A stretch of DNA of 64,000 bases from Metallyticus violacea (lineage: Eukaryota > Arthropoda > Insecta > Mantodea > Metallyticidae): positions 72,455,501 through 72,519,500 of the forward strand of contig CM060833.1 in the NCBI GenBank assembly GCA_030762175.1, read 5' to 3'. The position numbers were made by a program, and so were the translations under genes. Below are positions 24,301 through 36,300 of this stretch, one piece after another (position 1 is the stretch's first letter; each line of letters opens with the position of its first letter). Under the pieces are notes generated by a model, which did not search any database, was not told the origin of the DNA, and saw nothing but the letters and a program-made list of their open reading frames with translations.

Positions 24301-27300
24301 TTTGGAACCAGAGTCATAAAGGAAAATCTCTAGGCCAGGACTGAAACCACAGATTTTCAGCTTATCATAATCAGACTCTTCCATCTGAGCTACCGTGCTC
24401 TTTCTAGTCACAAATGCAAATCTTCCCCATATCCTTGATACCTCAAAAGTATCTTATTACAGAGAATTGTCCCTGAATTCAAATATGTGGTCTGAGTCTC
24501 AGCCTTGACTTCCATCTGACTTTCATTCCAAATTAGATGATGTTCATGTAGACTCTGCACTAGCAATGACTATTTTTTCCAGGTAAATGTACATGCACTG
24601 AAAATGAGGCATGCTCCGGATGCCTGGTTGAAATTACCATGAAGGATATTACTGAAAAAATCCATGATATCATAAAAGAAGGCTCCAAGTGCATGAGATA
24701 GCTCTGCTATAGGCAGTGCAGCTCAGCTCATTTCATCTCTGTTCAGCAAGTGCATGTTATTCTGAACAAAAATTGCATCTTAAACACTGTGAGTGTTGAG
24801 TGCCACGATTGTCGGCTGTGGACAAATACACATGTAAAAGGAATTTCATTACATTGAATGATACTTAATTGCACTCCTGACATATTGTACAAATTCATGG
24901 CCATGGACAAAAACTTGAATCCATCTTGCATATCTGAGTTGAAACAGCAATAAAAAAATAAATTGTAGAATGCTAAGAACAGAAAGTGAGATGGTGATGA
25001 GCACTGTCTTTTGCATGGCTAGACTAGTAGACTATTGGAAAAGGAATAACAATGAAAATATCCTATTATGCAGCATTGTTGAAGAATATGAAATATGAGC
25101 TGAGAGGGAAAAACTGGAACATAAAAAGTACTCTTTCATCAGCAATGCACTGTCCCACACATGTAATCACAATGGCAAAAGTATAGGGTTTGAACTGATT
25201 CCTTAGCCACCTCATTAATCAGATTTAGCCTGTAGTTACTTCTTCCTGTTCCCATTTTTTAAACATCTGGGTCAGTAGAACAGAATTTTCAACATGAGGA
25301 TATCACTAACTCCATTTTGATAGTGTGGAGAATTCCTTTAACAAAATAAAATAGGACTATATCAAATCCCTCAATGTAGCTCTTTTCCTCTGTAATTTAG
25401 TTTTTAATGAGAGTTTCAATTTAAGTTTTTTATAAAGTACAACACATTTTTTTGCTAGTGTAAACAGCCCATATTTAGATAAGGTAATAAAAAGAAAGAT
25501 AAAGTTTATTAAAATACATAGATAACATGTGGATTTTGATAAAGGAATACAATTTTAAATCAAGAAATTCAACAGTTCATTTTCAATGTTTAGTTAATCT
25601 GAAATGACAGAAACTGTGCACTGATGGAAAGCACTATATCCATCAGCAAGAACTTAGTGTAAATACAGCAGCATTTTAAGGAATGAATGGAATTTTCATT
25701 TTATCCCTCTGCAGCTTGCAACTTGCTAAACTAAAAATTACATTGATAAACATGTTTGTCTTTTGTATAGTGCTAATATGCCACATAAAAAAGAAAATTG
25801 TTCATATAACTCACCGAGCTACCTCTTTGTCCTCTCCACCAAAAGCTACAACTGTTCTAATTGAACTCAAAACTTCTTCTGCAACTGCTCCTGCTTCTCC
25901 ATAGGAATCCATTTCTTGTGCTGTTAGAGAACTCTGAACCTGCAAATGTTTTTGTTAAATTAGCTTCTCTTTTCAGAAAAATAAATCTTAGGTTACCTTA
26001 TGTCAGTATTTTCATTCAGAGCCCTGGTTCAAATTATATTTAATTCACAGTCCTTACTTATTTCACATAAGGTTAAACAAAGGTATAAAATCCCTTTATA
26101 AATTGATTTCTGTATCAATTTATTTCTGTATCTGATCACAGTGCATTTTCTATATTCTTACACTATGTGTTTGAATATACTTTATGGAATCAATTTTGGA
26201 AAGGGATAGCTAATCACCTCTCTAATAAAAACAAATATGATGTTAAAATAACAGAATTTCAAATTCAAGTAGTATCATTTGGCATTAACAGGCTAAGAAC
26301 ACAAAAATCTTCAAAACAACAGTACAATGTATTTTAAATGTATAAGAAAAAATAAATTATTAAAAAATAAGACAAAATTAGCTGCATTGTATTTTATTCA
26401 TTCCTATGGAAGTGAACAATTATACAAGAGGTACAAAATATCCCTTTATGATTTCAATCAGTTATAATGTTTTTGCAAAATTTGTACATATTTGATTTCA
26501 TTGTTGCATGGACTCTGGGAGAAATGAACAGCAGATCATGAACAAAGTAAAGGAAGTGCAATATTGTCACATTTCAGGCTCCTCACTTCAAGTGCAGTGT
26601 TTTGTTTACAGACAAAGCATGGTTTACTTGTCTCAAAATCACAGATAAAGGGCTGACAAAAAGTCTCATGTTATTCATGAAGAACTACTATATTCTGGAA
26701 AATTTGCAGTATCCAGCTAAATTATCACTGCCCCATTTTCTAGTTGTATCTTAATGGATTTCATGAAAAAATTGGCTGGAAGGAACCATGCAATCAACAA
26801 ATCCATGAAACTCATTACAGACTTTTCATTGTTTACATAATTTTAAAAACTTGAGGGCTCTAAGATCAATATATTTAATCCCTTCAGATTTATTTCTTCA
26901 GGACTATCTATAGAACAGGGTACACATAAATCATCCAAGGATATTGTGCAGTTGTGAGAAACATCAGGAATGAAGCCAATTGTTTTTTCATTCATAAACA
27001 GTGAATATTACAGAGTATGGTGTGACCTATATAGCTATTGTGTTTGGAAAAAGTGAAGAAAATTTCCACATCTTCTGTGATATAGCATCTGAAGAGTTTT
27101 CCACAGTTACTATATGTTCTACAGCATTACAGAATATTGCTGTAGAACATTGCAGAACAAGTTTTACAATATTTTGTTCGGAAATAAAAATTAATTGAAA
27201 GTGAAAAAGCTATGGATCTCTCAATATAAATGAACCTTGCAGAATGTACTTAAAAACCAATTCATTACTCTTGAAATACTTTTAAAAATGTCTTATGCTA

Positions 27301-27327
27301 AAGTTCATAAAATATACAGAGTGTCCC

Positions 27328-27395
<68 letters not shown>

Positions 27396-30300
27396 GGTGG
27401 TGGTGGTGGTGATGGTGATGGTGATGGTGATGGTGATGGTGATGGTGATGATGTTTCAGAAGGCAATCCATATTATGCTGTAAAGGTTTGGAAAAGCAGC
27501 AGCTGATTTAACAACTATCAATATCTGAGCACTAAGAATGTGCTACAGATCTTCATATGTATTTCCTTTGAAAATAGTTCTCTTTGTTTCATTGAATGTC
27601 ATTTCATAAATGCTTTATGCATGTGAACTGACAGTAAATTCAGCAGGTCAAAATTATTGACAGCTAAAAAAATTATACTTAATATAGGTACAAAAGTAGA
27701 GAGGGGAATGAACATGTATTAGTACCTAAGCATCAAGTGAATATTACATTTGCAGATTATGCAGTAATAAAAAATTACAGAGAAAATTAAAGGAATGAAA
27801 CGTATGTGTCTAATTTTGTCTATCTGTAAAAGCCCTGAAATATACAACAAATATGATTAGCCTGCAATGAAAGTACATGAAAAACTGTATAGTGATTCTG
27901 GGTCACCATGTATAATTATTGTATATACGAGTAGATAATAATTTTATATATTTATGATGGAACTTTCATTCACATGGGTGGCCAAGATTGTTAAGGCACC
28001 GATTTGTAGACAGGAGGTTTGTCTACGAGGATCATCCTCCATGATTGAAGTTTTAATATGTTTTCCTTAATTCTCATTATACACTGAGAATCTTAGGCCT
28101 GGAATACTTGCTTCCCAAATAAAATTCCTTTTCTAATTTACTATTTCATCTCATGTATCACTGGTGTCCAGTATCTCTTCTGCATCAAAAGTAAAAATGG
28201 GCATTAAGTAGAATTTTAAAAAATAAAATGTTGGAATTCCGGGAGGAGAAGGTCTTTTTTGTATAAATTAAATTAGCATTCTATTGCACATTTATGGGCA
28301 TATCTTCTTAAAAAAATTGTGTTCTTTATTTGATATTTTTTGCATCTGGGCATCATAATAAGTTTGTATCAAAAGTTACTTGACAAAAAAAGCCTGTTTT
28401 TTAGTACCACTCCAATTTCAAACTCTTATATTGTATTCTTTATTCTTTTTTTAAGCTCTAGAAAGTACAATTAAGACAGTTTCAGCTACAATTTATTTGT
28501 AAATGCTATTAATTATAAGGCTTATGAACAATATGATGATTCAAGATATAGTGTGAATTAATCATCACATAAAAAGAGAATGAGTAAAGTTTCTTTTCTA
28601 CCATTAACGAAACAACAAACTCTTGTCAATTGCTTATATCTCTTTCACTTACTCTGGAAGTAAAACATTAATAAATGTCGTATTAATGATAATATAAGAT
28701 GTGAAATATGCATTAGTGCTTGGGTGAATACTTACCTTGGCAACAATGGCTTGAGCCACTATAATGATTGGAGCACAGCTTAACATAACCAAAGTTAGTT
28801 TCCAACCATGTAGGAATGACATTACCACAGAAGCAACAAACACACTAAGGAGGTATATGAACATGCCCATCTTCTCACCTATCCCCTCTTGAAGTTTATC
28901 TAAATCTCTGTAAATAAAATGGGGGGGGGGAATTAAAATGTTCTATCAGTGCCCAATACATTTTCATCAAAATGATATCCAACAATTTGATTCTTAATAC
29001 ATGAAACATGTGGTTCTAAAATTCATGTGCATTTGCTATGAAAAATTACCTTGTTATTAATCTTTTAATGTATGATATATGAGATATTACAAGATAAACT
29101 AGTATGTAGGTGTGATTTAAATAGCTTATACATTCTGATTGATAAGTTTTTGCATTTTTAATATTAATTTAATGTGCAATGTAATAATACAAATATCACA
29201 TTACTTTATAATACATACTCTGTCATTCTACTGGCAAAATTTGCAGTCTTTGTGGTGTCATACCATGCAATGTCTTGCCGAAGAATGGCTTGCAAAAATA
29301 ACCATCGGACTCTTGCAACCTGAAAGTATGATAGTACATAATGAAAATGAATACAGTTAATGGTATAAGCTTCAGCTGCTAATTGTTAATTATCTGATAC
29401 ACTCATTATATTCTGTTCCAGATTTATGCACTAAAAATGATTTCAGAGTAAACACCTGACAAAATTAATTTAATTTATCATTCCCAAAAACTTTTAACAA
29501 GAGGAGCAACCTCCTATTTTTGTTATGGGAATGCACTCCTAGTCCAACAGCTGTCACTTCTTTGACTGATTTCTAGACACTCTGATTTCCCATACACTGC
29601 ACAAAGTTCTGATTTGTCATGGTTTGATGCATTTTGTGGGGCATACCAAAAGAACAGTGCTTCATACCCATTTCTCATAGTCTAGAAAAACTTATGAAGA
29701 AATCAAAATAGTTCTGCAAAATGTATACAGGGAAAAGTGTGATACTACGATCACTAGAAAGATAAAGCATATGGAACATATTGTACACAATTGTGAAAAA
29801 TAGTAGAACATGTAGTTGTTAATAGGTAATCATTGTATAACGTGTTACTAATATATTTGGCAATCTTTTTTTCGGCTATAAGTGATCATTTTGTTCAGAG
29901 TTGTACAGAATTTTCATTAATTGCTAACATGAACATTTTACCTTTATTTAAAGAACAATATAATCAGCAACTTATAAAAATTCTTATAACCTTACATTAT
30001 TTACAAACATGTATTACCTGTTTCTGGGCTGTGAAGTTTAGTAAAGTTATACAAAGGACAGCCAAAGTGAACTGTACCACTCCAACCACAGCAGCACCTA
30101 TTGCAAATGCCTTAGAATCTTCCATGAGTGCATCATGTCTGTCATCTAAAGTTCCATTAACTCTGTGAACACACAAAGTTAACTTCAGATACGAGTAATT
30201 TTGAATGTAGAAAATAAAAATACCTATTAGGCTAACTCGAACAGATCATAAAAGGATAATCTCTTCCTAGACAAAATATTTAATTCAACTCAGAAGAGAT

Positions 30301-33300
30301 TATTAATGCGTTTTTCACTGTGTTCAATTCCAAATTGAATTTATATTGAAACCATAAAAGGTTATTTTATTTTCCATTACATTTGAAATGAATAACTCTA
30401 GTACCCATAGATTTACAGAGTATTTGTTCAACTATCACATTATATGCATAAAAGATAACTTTATGATGTCATATAATGAATTCAAACATAGCTGTTTAAT
30501 ACAGTACTAGGAACGGATACTAACATTGGAACCAAGATACTGCAACTTCCTAAGGAATATATTTTGAGAAATAATGAAGGCATTTCTCCCAATAAGCATT
30601 ATAGGGTGATGTGCAAGAGGATGCTAAACTCTACTAAACCCCCAGTTATCTCTTATATTATCTTAATATAATATATTATATGTAATGAAAATGGATAGCC
30701 TTAGTAATTCTCAATTTTTTTATGTTTACTGAATCAAATGTTTTTCTTAGTCTAAATAGTCTCTGTGTAACTCCAGATTATATTCTCATCTTTTTTCTAT
30801 TATTTGTTTAATTACAAATGCATTATCATTCATTTAGTACATGAACTAAAACCATTTGTTCTTCTATTAGTGATATTCTAATATATTTGTCTATTATTAT
30901 TTCTATAAATATTTTATATTCTGCATTCATTAACAAAGTCCCTCTATATCAATTTCAATTTATTGCAGTTTATACAATTGAAGCATATTAGTATGAAGCT
31001 ACAGTTAAGGATAATTTTATATAATAAAAATAGATTCATCAACAAATATGTACAATAATCAATAAGATGTACACTACATTAGAGTTATAGGATAAAAAAT
31101 GCAAATGCAGATTGCAATAATCAGACATAAAAAATTGATAAGAATGGTAAGATTACCTCTAGGTTACAATGAGTATTCATTTATAAGATATGTGCAATAA
31201 AATTAAGACCTAAATTACAACAAATATTCATCAATGTTACAGAAGACATTATGTATTAAATAATGATATAAAACTTTCTTTAATCTAATGTACTTATAAC
31301 AGGATTTGATTTCTTTAGCAAGAGCATTATAGAAAATGCTATAGTTTGTAAGTTCATTCCTGTAGTCTTGTTTGAATAATGACTTCATTGTTCCTGTTTT
31401 CTATAATTGGGGAATTAGCATTTGCTAAAAATTATAATAGAAATATAATAGCTGTAATTTAAACACCAGTCCTGTTTTTATATATTCCATACTCTCTTGG
31501 CATTTTCTGTTTAACTGATGCTAATACTTTTTTCAGTATAGAGTCTATATCTTCTTGAACTTCATATAGTTGTCGCTTAATATATTTTCATCCTATAGCA
31601 TAACTTACAGTAATCTTTCCATTTATTTTCCTTTTATTATATCTATGAAATTTATTCCTCTCTACTTCATCATTCTGTAGATCACTGCTTTGCTTATGCA
31701 CTGTAAACATTATTCTCTCTCTGTCAACCAAAAATATATTCCAGAACCTTTGTGTGCTTTTATAATTGCCCGATTAGTTCTATGTTTATACAGATTTATT
31801 TTGCAAATAAATTTCATATTGTCTTTATTTTTCTTTAATTGCATATTTGATTTATTTATTCTATTTTTAATCCTTTTCCATTTATTGTTTTCTTTTTCTT
31901 GCCCAATACTTCCTTTGCTCATTTTATTAACATGCTCAATAAAATTTCCTATTCTAAATTTATATTTTCTTCTGTTAGAACTTCCACCATGTATCTTTTC
32001 ATCTTTCCCTATACAGGCATTTTATACTTTCTTCTTTAAATCAGTATGCTCCAAATACTTCTTCTTTATTTTAAGTATTTAATTTTTTCAAAGTCTTTTC
32101 TATCTAGATTTCACCAAACAATTACACAACTTCCTCTATTGACAATTACATTTTGAGTTTAGTTCTGAATTTTGCTGTCAATGAGGAATTTCTGTTCTCT
32201 GATTGTCTAAATTATATTTATTTCTAAGAAATATCATCAGAATTAAACTATAATGAATTCATTCATTTATTTCAATTCTAAATTGACATACAAGCAGATA
32301 TAATCTTTCTTTTAACATATAAATATAATTTAATTTGAGCAATCTGAATAAACAAGTAAACACAATAAAAGCAAAATAAAAAGTTTATATTTTCATATTT
32401 TCTATTACTTTTTATGGGGCCACAGCCTTCAGCAAAACCAGACTCCACTTTTGACTACAGCGAGTTTTTTTGTCTTGTTTAACACCCTTTTTACTACTGA
32501 GGCACCAAGGTGGTCATCTATCTTCTAAACTACCCTTAACCATTTGACTTCTTAATCTGCATATTTAGTCACTATACCATATTAAGTTGTTAAGTTGTTT
32601 ATAGCTTGTCACTACATTGTACCATATTAAGCTGTTAAGTTATTTATGTCCCAATAAGCTCAGACATAATTTAAATTATTGTACATAGCAAATCGCTCAT
32701 ATTCATATACTCTTTCCCCAATGTTTCAACTACAATTTCCATTGACAGATTTTGAATTCTTGCATTTAGGTCCCTGTATACAATTAGCTAATCTCACTTA
32801 TTATACTGTTTAAAATCTGTTTTGCAATACTTCATAAAATTTCAGAGTTTCTTCTTTCTTGCAATCTTCTGGAGCATTAACTCCATTTACTGTAAGATGT
32901 CATCTATCAATGTTGATACAGTTGACTTGGTGAAACTTACTTCACTTACTTCGATTTTTAATTGGACATGTTTCAGAAACATTCGCTCCCATCATAAGCA
33001 GAAGACCAACTGGTAGGGAAAAATTTATCAAATATGTGTCTTTATATGTTTACGGAATTTGGGAATCCACACAGTGAAACTTTTGTTAATCTTATTTTGA
33101 TTTAAAGTAAAACACTAAAAATCATGTCGTCACATTAAAACTCTCTTTAAGTTTCACAAACACACTTATAAAAGTAATTTTGGTACATGTTTCGTGAGGT
33201 ACATTCCTCACATTGTCAACCAAAACGACGACTCAGTCGTTTTGGTTGACAATGTGAGGAATGTACCTCACGAAACATGTACCAAAATTACTTTTATAAG

Positions 33301-36300
33301 TGTGTTTGTGAAACTTAAAGAGAGTTTTAATGTGACGACATGATTTTTAGTGTTTTACTTTAAATCAAAATAAAATGTGTCTTTATGTTCATGACATGGA
33401 TATATTTGATAAATTTCTCCAACTGCCTACAGAGTATGCTCCTATCAGTTGGTCTTCTGCTGATGATGGGAGTGAAGTATAAACATCACCAAACCAATTC
33501 TGTATCAATATTATTTTATTACTTCACTGATAATAGCTTCAAGAGTGTAAGTTCATATGCCCTCTGTCAATTTTAAGCTTTAGTATTAATATCCTTTCAT
33601 TAGTACACACAATGCTGTCTACTTCAATCTTTCATTTTCTGTATTTACTCTACATGTTATTGATGCTTTCTGTTCTATAACAGTGTATTATTAAATAGCA
33701 ATCTGTAAATGTTGTTATTTTTAACTTCTCTTTTGTTTCTGTGAAAACAAAAAGTTTATTAAGTTCATTATTAAACTCCCATTCTTTTGTATTTAGTTCT
33801 CCTCTCATATGTTCCATGCAATTATTTTCATATTATCCTTTATTCATAATTATTTACCTTTTCATTTCTTTGGTTGTTAATGCATTAAATTTTAGCTTTT
33901 TTCTGTGATGTAACTAAGTTTATATTTTTAATATGGATAGGGAACACCCTATCATTCAACCCATTCTCTGGAAGATAGGTTCAATTTTAAAGTAACTAGA
34001 GTACAGTAAGTTTCCCACCAAGGTTTTAGAGGCTTACTTCCTCTGAGCTTGTGGTTTTATGGTGCCAAAGTCTTTCCATTAAAAGCAGCTTCACCATATG
34101 CAGGCACATGATTGAAGTTTGTAGAAGAGAGATTAGGGACACTAAATTTTATGGTGAGAAGGAATTCTTGGAAACTAAATTATAGAGTTATATATGTGTA
34201 TATATATAAGATTTGTAGTTTGTATTAAAATAAATTAACAAAGCAAAACGTACAAACAGTATAAATAAAAAAATATATGATTAAAATCATTTAAGATATG
34301 TCAACCTAAACACTTCAATTGCTCCACTTACTTGTTGTAAAGTATGATACCAGTTTCGAAGACATTTGTCTTCATCCTTGGATTCGAGTACCATACTTTA
34401 CAAAAAAGGTGGAGTAATAAGAGTGTTTAGGTCAACATATCTCAATTTTAATCATATAACTATCCTATAACTAGCTTCACTGTGTTAGTTCCATATATTT
34501 TTAAAAAGAAGTTTTTAAAAAAATTTTAAAATATATAAAATAAATATGTATTTTTTAAAAAAAAGCCATTTTAGAGAATGTGGGTAATCATCCACACATT
34601 TATTCTAGCATTTCCCATTTTCAATACATTCAACATCACTAATAGATTCAAGACAAAATGTGCCATTGCAAATATTACTGTAATTTATTTTAGCATAAAA
34701 CAAAACTATCAGTAAAGAATTTCTTGTTATTTATAAATATGATACATTATGCCAGCTTTAACAGCAAAAAGCTTCACAGTGCCTGTATAATAACACTTTC
34801 ATCTCAATATCCATAGCATATACAGAAATCCACAGCAAGTTTATTTTTAAGAACAAATACTTATGCAAAAACATCTTAAATTTTATGAATGTAATGCTGA
34901 TGCAATTAGTTGATTCAGTTTTCATATGACTTACAGGATTCTTCCACCTCCAAATAAATCGAGCACCCAAACTTTGGTAGAAGTAATATTTTCCATACTT
35001 CGGTCCACTAGAAGAGTTGTATACTCTCCATACATAATGATGATCATTGGTACACCAAAGCATCCTGTTGCAACACCCAGCAATAGGCCAGCAGCAACTA
35101 ACAGTAACTCACCACACGTGGCATATCGAAACTGGAAACATAACATATATAGTGAGTTATGCTTTTTAATTTTTAATGTTTTCTTAGTAAAGAAGCACCA
35201 TAAGTCTTCCAGGTAACTACATCAAGTGTTAGCAAACTAGATATGTATGCTTTGGTACTTCACTTTCCTGTAACAAAACAAAGAAACTATTTTGGTTAGA
35301 CCAGACTAATTTCAGTGAAACTTTGATATCCTTAATTTAATTATAATTATTTTTTTACGAAATTAATTGTAACTTTATAAATAATTAATGAAAAATTGGT
35401 AGACACTATAGGCAGCAGAGCACAGTCAGCTAGTCATGATGTTTTATGACCTTGCTTGTACTAGTATCAATATATAGGCAGTTATATGAGAAGGAAGGTG
35501 AATATATAATGTTAAAAACTAATATAGTATCCAATAAGGAATAAAATTAATAAAAATGATTAATGTAATGGATATTTTATATGCATTAGAGACTAAAATT
35601 AGACATAAGTGTACAATGCACTTGAATCCAGATAATGATGAAATATAGTTTCCAACTATTCTTGAAAATATAATAGAAAAAAATAATACAATATCCAGGA
35701 TGGAAGCAAGCAAGTAAATTAGATTTTACTAATAGAAATAATTACCTATTTTATAAAGACTAGTAATATTAATGTAAAGTGGAAATGACAGAAATAAAAT
35801 AGATGGATGTTCCATGAGTTATTCATCTCAATAGAAATACTGTAAAAGACTGGATATTTTACAGAACTATGATGCAAAAGCTTACAAGTATAGAACCCCA
35901 GGTAATAAAAAAAATAATAATAAATAAATAAAAAAAATTATTGAAATAACATATATATCTATTGTCTGGATAAAAACTTTGTACAGCTAAACAAGAAACA
36001 ATCAGAATCCATTCAGTATTACTCATCTTGTCATGCTGTCATATTTTAACGACTGGCATGGTTGGTATTATAGCCCTAGGTGTGCAAAGCTTTAGTGGCC
36101 AGGCTATGCTGAGCAATTGATTGCAAATTACACTTTTTAGAATATATGTTATATATGGTTGCAAAATGATAATTACAGTAAAATTCAGGAGGATTTAATT
36201 GATAATTCTATTAAGTTTCATTAAGACTTCTCTTCACCAACCAAAACAATTCTTTGCCAGTCAGTACCAAAATCATAATGACTATCAACTGTGGCTGCGA

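Larger units (their letters stand above)
23634..25814 (-). other. Intron 7 of the ABCB gene
   Basis: 2.2 kb. It holds two diverged tRNA-SINE copies (23985-24410) and a mariner remnant (24575-25390). The stretches 23680-23980 and 25400-25800 show nothing recognisable. Confidence 0.7.
25940..28735 (-). other. Intron 6 of the ABCB gene
   Basis: 2.8 kb with a Tc1/mariner-type remnant (26540-27235), a compound microsatellite (27329-27452) and a SINE (27976-28210). 25990-26530 has nothing recognisable. Confidence 0.75.
33092..33373. repeat. Perfect palindrome: 138-bp arms, 6-bp spacer
   Basis: 33092-33229 and 33236-33373 are exact reverse complements over 138 bases, with spacer GACTCA at 33230-33235. 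I compared the arms base by base and found no mismatch; the base outside each arm (33091 and 33374) mismatches. Each arm contains one hammerhead-like motif with stem II GTGAGG/CCTCAC. Confidence 0.95.
32935..33490. repeat. Nested inverted-repeat (foldback) element
   Basis: Outer arms are imperfect: 32975-33035 (CGCTCCCATCATAAGCAGAA, GACCAACTGG, AATTTATCAAATATGTGTC) against the complement of 33376-33480 (CTGATGATGGGAG, GTTGGTCTTCTG, GATAAATTTCTCC). Inside lies the perfect palindrome 33092-33373. The outer arms also carry decayed hammerhead-like sequence (CTTATGA...GAAACATGTC on the minus strand, about 33000-32955). Confidence 0.75.
30163..34934 (-). other. Intron 3 of the ABCB gene
   Basis: 4.8 kb. 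The right half carries two inverted-repeat elements with hammerhead-like motifs (32935-33490, 34273-34458). 30180-32460 is AT-rich and contains only T-rich low-complexity sequence around 31.7-32.1 kb; 33500-34260 shows nothing recognisable. Confidence 0.75.

Noticed and set aside
27237..27506. Open frames with poly-Asp/poly-Gly or poly-Met/Val
   Set aside because: Translation of the compound GAT/GGT microsatellite inside intron 6.
31690..32082. 130-codon plus-strand open frame
   Set aside because: Leu/Phe/Ile-rich low complexity from T-rich intron sequence; no domain, no splice context.
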